From: Candidatus Magasanikiibacteriota bacterium
GTDB lineage: Bacteria > Patescibacteriota > Patescibacteriia > Magasanikbacterales > UBA922
Direction: 5' to 3'
NCBI GenBank assembly: GCA_018650085.1
Contig: JABIGQ010000016.1
Coordinates: 1 to 39,093 of the forward strand
DNA length: 39,093 bases
Numbering within the stretch: position 1 is the first letter of the stretch; each line of letters starts with the position of its first letter. This document shows, piece after piece, positions 33,413 to 39,093 of this stretch. A program made the translations under genes and the position numbers. Under the pieces are notes generated by a model. That model saw nothing but the letters and a program-made list of their open reading frames with translations. It was not told where the DNA came from and did no database searches.

Positions 33413-33736
33413 TTACTTATTCTTTTCAATAAATGCTTTTAGTGCATCTTTTCCTACACCACCTACAAGCGTATCTACAACTTCCCCACCCTTGAACATT
33501 AGAAATGTTGGGATACTCATTACTTGATATTTTCCTGCAGTGACTTGGTTTTCATCTACATTTACTTTTCCAATTTTTACTGTAGCAGCATCATATTCAT
33601 TTGCAAGTTCTTCTATGATAGGTCCTATCATCTGACAAGGCCCACACCATGGTGCCCAGAAATCTACCAATACTGGAGAACTTGATTGTAAAACTTCTAC
33701 ATCAAAATTACTGTCATTAAATGTTACTTCTGCCAT
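33413..33736 (-). CDS. trxA: Thioredoxin
   Basis: A 107-residue cytoplasmic disulfide reductase. The active site FWAPWCGPCQM has Cys31 and Cys34. Asp25 in VLVDFW, which tunes the buried cysteine, and the cis-proline loop MSIPTFLMF are present. The length equals that of E. coli thioredoxin 1 and there is no signal peptide. It follows infB by 26 bases on the same strand and ends before a terminator, so it is probably co-transcribed with infB. There is no SD. Confidence 0.97.
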   Translation of the reverse strand: MAEVTFNDSNFDVEVLQSSSPVLVDFWAPWCGPCQMIGPIIEELANEYDAATVKIGKVNVDENQVTAGKYQVMSIPTFLMFKGGEVVDTLVGGVGKDALKAFIEKNK

Positions 33737-33762
33737 ATTATGTGTATTATTAAATATTTATA

Positions 33763-35796
33763 TTATGAGTCTGAATCCAGAGTCCTAATCTTCTTTTCTT
33801 CTTTATACGATTCTATAATATCGTCTTCTAATAATTTCTCTTTTCCTTCGAACCTTATACCACATTCAGAACCTTCTGGAACTTTCTTTTCTTCCTGTTG
33901 TCCTATTTGACAAGAAATAATTTTCCCATCTGCAATATGCTCTCCGTCTCGGATAACTCTAGCAAGGGTATTTCTATGAATTTTTCCGTCTATGACTACT
34001 CCACCTACAATCATTTGTTTTTTCTCTGTTCTAAAGATTGCTTTTACTTTTAACTTCCCAAGTTCTGTGATAACAATTTCTACATCTAATAATTTTTCTA
34101 ATTCTTCATTTACCCAATCAATCAATGCATAAATCACTTCAAATCTATGAAATGGAATACGTTTTTCTCGTAAAATTTCTTCTGCACTAAATGATGGTTT
34201 TACATTGAAAGCAATCAAATGCCCATTTCCAGATTCTACCTTTGCTACATCATCTTCTGTAATATTCCCTAATCCTTTTCCTATAATCTTAATTCCAACT
34301 TCTTCATGTTGGATTTTTTCTAGTGACCCAATGATCGCTTCTAATGACCCCAGCACATCTGTTTTTATAACCAGGTTAAGAGTCTTTTTCTTTACATCTT
34401 CATCACCACCTGTGTTTTCACGGAATACTGCCAATTGTTTTTGGGCACCAGTTTGCCTAGTACGTTTTTGTTTTACATCAATTTTCTTTGCTGTTTTTAG
34501 ATCTCCTACATTTAATACATCTCCTACTTCTGGTGGTACTTTAAACCCAATAATTTGTACTGGGACAGAAGGACCTGCACTCTCAATAGCTTTTCCTGTA
34601 TAATTTTTCATTGCACGTACTTTTCCGTAAATTTCATTGTACACAACCAATGGATCATTTTTTCGTAATGTTCCACCTTGGATAAGCAATGTAGCTACTG
34701 GTCCAGTATTTTTATCTACATGTGATTCAATAATTGTTCCAATAGCAGGCATGTCTGGATCTGCTTTCATATTATCCTCATTCACATCTGCTACTAGAAG
34801 TAATACATCGAGCAATTTATCTATATTCAATTTTTCTTTTGCAGAAATCTCTACCATAGGCACGTCTCCACCCCAGTCTTCTGGGTTCACACCGTGCTGA
34901 GCTAATTCTGTTTTTGTTCTTTGGATATCTGCTGATTCTCTATCTATTTTATTTATGGCAACCACAAATGGAAGCTTTGCAGCTTTTAAAATTTGGATTA
35001 CTTCTTTTGTTTGTGGTTTTACTCCGTCATCTGCTGCCACTACTAAAATACCAATGTCTGCAACCTTTGCACCACGACTTCTCATTACAGTAAAGGCTTC
35101 ATGTCCTGGTGTATCAATAAATGTAAGCGCTCTGGTGTCTTTTGTCTTTGGGTCTTTCCACATAGTTTGGTATGCCCCTATATGCTGAGTAATTCCACCA
35201 GATTCTGTGTCTGCAATATTCTCTTCACGAATAGTATCAAGTAATTTTGTTTTTCCATGATCTACATGTCCCATAACAACAATTACAGGATCACGTTTTT
35301 TTGCATTTTTATTATTTGCCAGTGCTTCTTCTACTTCTGAAGCTCTTCCTACTTCTTTTTCTATATCTACTTCATTTTCATTTTCTCTTTCTACAGAAAA
35401 TCCTAATTCTTCTGCCATTACTCCTGCAGTATCATAATCAATATTTTGATTTTGATTTGCAAGAATTCCATTTCTCATGAGCTCTGTAATGATTTGGTTT
35501 ATAGGTAATTCTAATTTTTCTGCAAATTCACGTACAGTAATCAATGCAGGAAGAACTACTACTTCTCCGCTCTCTTTTCTTAATTCTTTTTCTTCTTTTC
35601 GTTTCTCTTCTTGTTCCAATTTCTTCTTTCGTTCTATATCTCTTTTTATCTTTGCCCAAGAGCGCATGATTTGCTGTGCAACTTTATTATCTATTTTCAC
35701 TGCTTTCATTCCCACGTCAAAACCATACTCTGGCAAAATGCGGAGCAATTCTTTTGGGTGGACACGTAATCTACGTGCAAGTTCTGTTACATTCAT
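33763..35796 (-). CDS. infB: Translation initiation factor IF-2
   Basis: The GTPase that brings fMet-tRNA to the 30S subunit and drives subunit joining. The 677-residue chain begins with an IF2-N-like module (MNVTELARRLRVHPKELL), a charged linker and a second module (VREFAEKLELPINQIIT). The G domain has GHVDHGKT, DTPGHEAFT and NKID. Domain II and the C-terminal fMet-tRNA-binding domain (RTEKKQMIVGGVVIDGKI) follow. It is shorter than proteobacterial IF-2 because the N-terminal linker is small. First gene of the operon with trxA, under the promoter at 35868-35896. Confidence 0.97.
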   Translation of the reverse strand: MNVTELARRLRVHPKELLRILPEYGFDVGMKAVKIDNKVAQQIMRSWAKIKRDIERKKKLEQEEKRKEEKELRKESGEVVVLPALITVREFAEKLELPINQIITELMRNGILANQNQNIDYDTAGVMAEELGFSVERENENEVDIEKEVGRASEVEEALANNKNAKKRDPVIVVMGHVDHGKTKLLDTIREENIADTESGGITQHIGAYQTMWKDPKTKDTRALTFIDTPGHEAFTVMRSRGAKVADIGILVVAADDGVKPQTKEVIQILKAAKLPFVVAINKIDRESADIQRTKTELAQHGVNPEDWGGDVPMVEISAKEKLNIDKLLDVLLLVADVNEDNMKADPDMPAIGTIIESHVDKNTGPVATLLIQGGTLRKNDPLVVYNEIYGKVRAMKNYTGKAIESAGPSVPVQIIGFKVPPEVGDVLNVGDLKTAKKIDVKQKRTRQTGAQKQLAVFRENTGGDEDVKKKTLNLVIKTDVLGSLEAIIGSLEKIQHEEVGIKIIGKGLGNITEDDVAKVESGNGHLIAFNVKPSFSAEEILREKRIPFHRFEVIYALIDWVNEELEKLLDVEIVITELGKLKVKAIFRTEKKQMIVGGVVIDGKIHRNTLARVIRDGEHIADGKIISCQIGQQEEKKVPEGSECGIRFEGKEKLLEDDIIESYKEEKKIRTLDSDS

Positions 35797-35867
35797 GGGA
35801 ATTCGAGATAAATGATAAATCTTAGAGCATAATATAGCTTATGATCTTAGACCTATGATTTGGGAAA

Positions 35868-35896
35868 AGTATACTAAATATTGATGAAAAAGTCAA
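35868..35896 (-). promoter_or_regulatory. infB promoter
   Basis: On the minus strand TTGACT (35896-35891), 17 bases, TATACT (35873-35868). The start point would be near 35861, leaving a leader of about 65 bases before the ATG at 35796. Confidence 0.7.
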
Positions 35897-35921
35897 TCCA
35901 TAGCTTATTTTAGAGGTATAT

Positions 35922-35951
35922 TTGCAGATTGAGTGAATTTAGGGGTATACT
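35922..35951 (+). promoter_or_regulatory. Promoter upstream of the interrupted gene
   Basis: TTGCAG (35922-35927), 18 bases, TATACT (35946-35951). It points towards the ATG at 36019, about 60 bases downstream of the predicted start point, and supports the view that a gene once began there. Confidence 0.4.
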
Positions 35952-36018
35952 GTGGGTAGGTTTTAGTAAAATTTTTATTAAAGGGTATATACTAATAATA
36001 ATTTTTAAATTTAAAGAA

Positions 36019-36540
36019 ATGAATATATTAAAATGGTTCTAAAATCACACCTATAAAACATCTATTGGAATATTAATATCTTTAATCATCGGAATAACAG
36101 CTTGGAGATTACCTTACGAAAATAAGAAAAACTATATATCAATATTTGATTTGATAGGACAAATTTCATCCGAAAAGTCATCACTTGCCAAGCAAAACAA
36201 ACTAAGTAATTACTACAATACACCTGTTAAAGACCAAGGTATTGTTCTCGATATCGAGATAAAACATAATTCTTTATCTAAGGATTCTCTCACTGCAAAG
36301 ATTATACAAAATTTAGATAAAGATAAAAATAACAATTACATAAGCCCTATAATTCAATGTGAATTCACAAAAAAAGAAAGCCAAAGATTCTTAACAGTTG
36401 ATTTCCCGTATGAAATTGAATTTACAGGCATAGTCCCAGACGAAGATAATTTTATTAACCTATTAAGAATAAAAAGAAACAAAGGGATAATTATTGAATT
36501 AGAAGACTGCATTATTGTAAATTTTAAATTATTACAATAA
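36019..36540 (+). pseudogene. Membrane-anchored protein gene interrupted by an in-frame TAA
   Basis: An ATG at 36019 begins MNILKWF, then TAA at 36040-36042. The same frame continues without a further stop to 36540 and encodes NHTYKTSIGILISLIIGITA (a membrane anchor) followed by a soluble domain of about 135 residues (DQGIVLDIEIKHNSLSKDS; FPYEIEFTGIVPDEDNFI). Without the TAA this would be one 173-residue anchored protein. Translation of the rest would need the TTG at 36151, which drops the anchor. The stop may be a real mutation or a sequence error. The soluble domain is not recognised. Confidence 0.6.
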
Positions 36541-36616
36541 CTAACAGTGGTATGCAAACGTTATACACAATTAAGTTTTGCCCCCTAACTTCTTTATTCA
36601 AAAAGTGGAACAATAT

Positions 36617-37162
36617 ATGATTATAAAAAGACAGAAAACAACAAACCTAATCATACAAACTAAAAATCTTTTATTGCAACCAATAACACTAGACTATGCA
36701 GAAGAAATTTTTAAAGAATTTACTCCAGAGATCACTACCTACATGTTTCCAAAATCTCCTGATAAAATTGAGGAAACAATAGAATTTATAAAAACTGCCA
36801 TAAAAAAGAATGAAACAGGAATTGATTTTCAAGTAGTTATTCTAGATAAAACCACAAAAGAATATTTGGGTAATGCTGGAATTCATAATATTAATACAAA
36901 AACTCCAGAATTTGGAATTTGGATAAAAAAATCCGCCCATGGAAATGCTTATGGGAAAGAAGCGATGATTGCATTTAAAGAATGGATTGACGATAATTTA
37001 GATTATGATTACATTCTTTACCCAGTTGATAAAGCAAATTATGCCAGTAAAAGAATCCCCGAATTATTAGGAGGAGAGATTTTTAGAGAATATGACCAAA
37101 AAAGTATGAATAATAAAGATTTACATTTATTAGAGTATAGAATCTATCCAACAAAAAAATAA
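36617..37162 (+). CDS. GNAT family N-acetyltransferase
   Basis: A 181-residue acetyltransferase of the RimJ/RimL-like group. It starts with TKNLLLQPITLDYAEEIFKEF, the beta1-alpha1 opening of the family; GNAGIHNINTKTPEFGIWI forms strands 3-4, and HGNAYGKEAMIAFKEWI is the acetyl-CoA pyrophosphate loop. The end (VDKANYASKRIPELLGGEI) matches the usual NxxSxRxxEKLG segment. It transfers acetyl from acetyl-CoA to an amine, such as a protein N-terminus or small molecule; the target is unknown. The ATG at 36617 is preferred to an upstream TTG at 36578. Confidence 0.9.
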   Translation: MIIKRQKTTNLIIQTKNLLLQPITLDYAEEIFKEFTPEITTYMFPKSPDKIEETIEFIKTAIKKNETGIDFQVVILDKTTKEYLGNAGIHNINTKTPEFGIWIKKSAHGNAYGKEAMIAFKEWIDDNLDYDYILYPVDKANYASKRIPELLGGEIFREYDQKSMNNKDLHLLEYRIYPTKK

Positions 37163-37182
37163 AATAACTATCTATAAAAAAT

Positions 37183-37656
37183 ATGATATTTGATAAAAAA
37201 GAGCTTTGTAAATTTCTTGTAGAAGCAAAAAAATCTACTTATGCAGCTGGTGACTCGGCACAAAAAATTATTAACGATGATAAATCTACTACTTTAATTT
37301 TTAAAAATGGAGATTGGAAGTATCACGACAACTATTTTGGTGGGGAGCCTTATGGTGGTAGAGAGGTTGTCTTTTTTAAAGGTGAGCCTATTTATATTAT
37401 GACTTATTATGGTCAAGTCGATGATTCTGTGTCTGATATTAATAAGGTTTATGGTATTTTAATGGATGCATTAAAACTAATCTCCGCAGATAATCCTTAC
37501 CGTGGCCCTAAAAAATATAATAGTGGTAATTTATCATACGAAAATAATTCTACTGGAGAAATTGATAATTTCTTTGGAGAAGAATCTATAACAGAAAATG
37601 GGAAAGAAATTTACAAAGCAAAGTATATGGGAGGTTTTGTAGATATAAAAAATTAA
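37183..37656 (+). CDS. DUF5680 domain protein
   Basis: A 157-residue cytoplasmic protein. FLVEAKKSTYAAG at the start, the central DWKYHDNYFGGEPYGGREVVF and IYIMTYYGQV match the DUF5680 pattern as remembered. The function of the family is unknown; the domain often occurs alone or after a DNA-binding HTH, which is absent here. It lies 20 bases after the GNAT gene on the same strand. A nested hairpin followed by a T-run at 37775-37818 could end its transcript. Confidence 0.75.
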   Translation: MIFDKKELCKFLVEAKKSTYAAGDSAQKIINDDKSTTLIFKNGDWKYHDNYFGGEPYGGREVVFFKGEPIYIMTYYGQVDDSVSDINKVYGILMDALKLISADNPYRGPKKYNSGNLSYENNSTGEIDNFFGEESITENGKEIYKAKYMGGFVDIKN

Positions 37657-37705
37657 TAATAAATATTTGGCACATTTGCAAAAATGTTTAAAATAGAAAA
37701 AATAA

Positions 37706-37732
37706 ACGCCCTACTCGAAAATCGAATAAGGC
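37706..37732 (-). terminator. Terminator of the G+C-richer minus-strand gene
   Basis: A 12-base stem (37706-37717 with 37721-37732) with a three-base loop. Two positions are C-A on the plus strand but G-U on the minus strand, so it forms fully only in the minus-strand transcript, where T-rich sequence follows. Confidence 0.65.
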
Positions 37733-37774
37733 GGAATTGGTGTAGGCGTGGCGCAATAAACATATTTACCTACC

Positions 37775-37818
37775 CGTGTTTACTCACTGTTCTTTTAGAA
37801 CAAACACGAGCGGTTTTT
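37775..37818 (+). terminator. Nested hairpin terminator for the GNAT-DUF5680 unit
   Basis: CGTGTTT (37775-37781) pairs with AAACACG (37802-37808) and encloses a second hairpin GTTCT/AGAAC (37789-37793 and 37797-37801). GCGG and a seven-T run follow on the plus strand. It lies about 120 bases after the DUF5680 stop. Confidence 0.62.
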
Positions 37819-37829
37819 TTAGTCTCCTC

Positions 37830-38189
37830 CTAATCCTCAGCTCTAGCTAATATAACCTTCTCAGTGAACTCGAAGCAGCGCAGAATCCCCTGCCTATAGC
37901 CCTCTATCCCTACGCTATTCCAATCCTCCAAAAAATAATCTTCTCTTTCCTCAAGAATACTAAGTACTACGACGACCTCATTTAGAGATGGCAAAAATTT
38001 GCGCGACTCAACTACTAGATCAATGCCCCCTCTTTCATCTCCGAAATTAATCAGATCACCGATAAACGGAACGGGGAAATCCCACAACAACATCTTATAC
38101 TCAATGCAGCAGAAATCAAAATGAACTTCATTACTTCGCACCCCACATCTAACTATATACTCGCTATTGACTCGAAACTCAATCTTCAT
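37830..38189 (-). CDS. Unrecognised 119-residue protein, likely acquired gene
   Basis: A soluble protein with no signal or membrane segment. It starts MKIEFRVNSEYIVRC and contains a middle with LLWDFPVPFIGDLINFGDE, then VVVVLSILEEREDYFLEDW and a short helical end. Beta-rich first half, helical second; no family recognised. Its G+C, counted over 200 bases, is about 40 percent against roughly 30 nearby. It has AGGAG six bases before the ATG at 38189 and a near-consensus promoter, features rare in this window. A TTG three bases upstream is an alternative start. It resembles a small acquired cassette, possibly an immunity-type protein, but that is a guess. Confidence 0.65.
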   Translation of the reverse strand: MKIEFRVNSEYIVRCGVRSNEVHFDFCCIEYKMLLWDFPVPFIGDLINFGDERGGIDLVVESRKFLPSLNEVVVVLSILEEREDYFLEDWNSVGIEGYRQGILRCFEFTEKVILARAED

Positions 38190-38213
38190 CAAGAACTCCT
38201 AGGTCTATCTGTT

Positions 38214-38232
38214 CATACGCCAATGACGTATG
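38214..38232 (-). promoter_or_regulatory. Leader hairpin of the 119-residue protein gene
   Basis: CATACG (38214-38219) pairs with CGTATG (38227-38232) around a seven-base loop. It lies in the 5' leader between the promoter and the SD. A second small hairpin GTCC/GGAC is at the very 5' end. Possible mRNA stabiliser; no riboswitch family recognised. Confidence 0.4.
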
Positions 38233-38248
38233 GTCCAAAGGACAATGC

Positions 38249-38277
38249 ATAATAGAACAAAAACGAGAACATGTCAA
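38249..38277 (-). promoter_or_regulatory. Near-consensus promoter of the 119-residue protein gene
   Basis: On the minus strand a perfect TTGACA (38277-38272), a 17-base spacer and TATTAT (38254-38249). This is the best sigma-70 match found in the window. The leader would be about 53 bases and contains a hairpin and the SD. Confidence 0.78.
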
Positions 38278-38405
38278 GTATACTACTGAGTACCGCACTA
38301 TTTTTAGATAAAATAAGCCAAATTACTAGTTATAAAAACGAATTCATAAAATTTATATCTCCCCCACTTTGACACACCCACTACTTCCATGTTTTAATAT
38401 GGTAT

Positions 38406-39093
38406 ATGGAATCAGGATTTCTTCTTATAGATAAACAACAAGATTGGACAAGCCACGATGTAGTAGGTTATCTTCGTGGTGTCACAGGAATAAGAAAAAT
38501 CGGTCATGCAGGCACACTAGACCCATTTGCTACTGGATTACTCATTGTAGGAGTTGGAAGAGCAGCAACGAAAAGATTGGATGAATTCAAAGGAATGGAA
38601 AAAGTGTATACCGCAACCATAAAATTGGGTGGAATAAGCGATACCCAAGACCGTACAGGAACAATCACCCTCACAGAAAAACAAAAGGATACGCCCGTGA
38701 TTACAAGAGAAAAAATTATACAAACACTAGAAACATTTGTGGGAGAACAAAAACAAACCCCGCCCATGTATTCTGCAAAAAAAGTAAAAAGTAAAAGGAA
38801 AGAAATTATACGAACTAGCTAGGCAAGGAAAAGTTATTGAACGAGAACCAAACGATATTACTATATACGCTATTGATTTTATTAATTGGGATGAAGAGAA
38901 ACAACTGCTTGAAATAACATGTCGTGTATCTACAGGAACATACATCCGCACGCTTTCCCACGATATTGGGCAAGTGCTTGGTGTTGGGGGGTATTGTGAA
39001 GAGTTAAGAAGAACAAGTATTGGAGAATATAGTGTAGAAGACGCCCTAGACCCAAAAATGCTAGAAAAAGAAACATGGAACGACAGACTAATC
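38406..39093 (+). pseudogene. truB: tRNA pseudouridine(55) synthase, frameshifted and cut by the window end
   Basis: TruB makes pseudouridine 55 in the T-loop of tRNAs. The first frame (38406-38822) encodes GFLLIDKQQDWTSHDVV and the catalytic Asp39 in GHAGTLDPFATGLL, up to PPMYSAKKVKS. The rest is in another frame from about 38795: LYELARQGKVIEREP, then RVSTGTYIRTLSHDIGQVLG and GYCEELRRTSIGEY, all normal TruB segments, open to the window end. The shift comes from a tandem 7-base duplication AAAGTAA at 38781-38794; removing one copy restores VKGKKLYELAR. It may be a true mutation, a phase-variable site or a sequence error. Confidence 0.9.
38781..38794 (+). repeat. 7-bp tandem duplication breaking truB
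   Basis: Two copies of AAAGTAA stand in tandem (38781-38787 and 38788-38794). With one copy the frame reads VKGKKLYEL, the conserved TruB sequence; with two it shifts and stops at 38822. Confidence 0.9.

Noticed and set aside
37728-37765. tRNA-like 5' segment near GCGGAATTGGTGTAGGCG
   Set aside because: No T-loop GGTTCGA, anticodon stem or acceptor pairing is present nearby; the bases belong to two terminators.
1-39093. Recoded UGA (SR1/Gracilibacteria-type genetic code)
   Set aside because: Core genes are intact under the standard code without internal TGA, and the 32040 gene ends in TGA; the interrupted gene at 36040 has TAA.
1-39093. CRISPR array, rRNA or tRNA genes
   Set aside because: No regularly spaced repeats and no rRNA or tRNA consensus segments were seen in any intergenic stretch.

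Overview
The window comes from an A+T-rich bacterial chromosome and most resembles a Candidate Phyla Radiation (Patescibacteria) genome. This is inferred from gene content and style: compact informational genes (cysS, leuS, infB, truB), small envelope proteins of PEGA, DUF4349 and Ig/C39 type, a very large repeat protein of unknown function, and almost no Shine-Dalgarno (SD) sequences. The code is standard: core reading frames have no internal TGA and one gene ends in TGA. No rRNA, tRNA or CRISPR array was recognised.

Regions. 1-9279 (+): cysS, a degenerate CPBP-like membrane protein, HIT, a zinc-ribbon membrane protein, a methyltransferase-like protein, Nudix, a membrane acyltransferase fused to a polysaccharide deacetylase-like domain, an Ig-repeat/C39-like peptidase, and a DEDDh exonuclease. 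9306-13449 (-): tight operon murA-like, S41 protease, stand-alone riboflavin kinase, riboflavin synthase, lumazine synthase, with a palindromic element before the last gene. 13527-14840 (+): PEGA-domain protein with a clear promoter. 14882-20214 (-): a 50-codon ORF and a 1723-residue protein with degenerate helical repeats and a C-terminal nucleotidyltransferase-like motif. 20363-21676 (+): a PAS-only protein, divergent from it. 21681-24599 (-): accessory island with two near-identical cupin copies (one truncated) around a KilA-N gene, then an unrecognised two-gene unit. 24654-28796 (-): leuS and an ABC-F ATPase, with a long-stem RNA candidate between them. 28919-31802: P-loop kinase, inositol-monophosphatase family protein, a small low-complexity protein and glutamate dehydrogenase. 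32040-35796 (-): small membrane protein, DUF4349 protein, thioredoxin and IF-2. 36019-39093: a gene broken by a stop codon, GNAT, DUF5680, a G+C-richer minus-strand gene, and a truB broken by a 7-bp tandem duplication and cut by the window end.

The core genes serve translation, envelope building and cofactor supply. The most unusual parts are the giant repeat/nucleotidyltransferase-like protein, the accessory island, the 94-nt stem structure at 27215-27308, and two self-contained G+C-richer genes with canonical SD sequences in a genome that otherwise seems to lack them. Promoters fit a sigma-70 pattern (TTGnnn, about 17 nt, TAnnnT, often with an extended TGn), and several internal start choices are supported by their positions.
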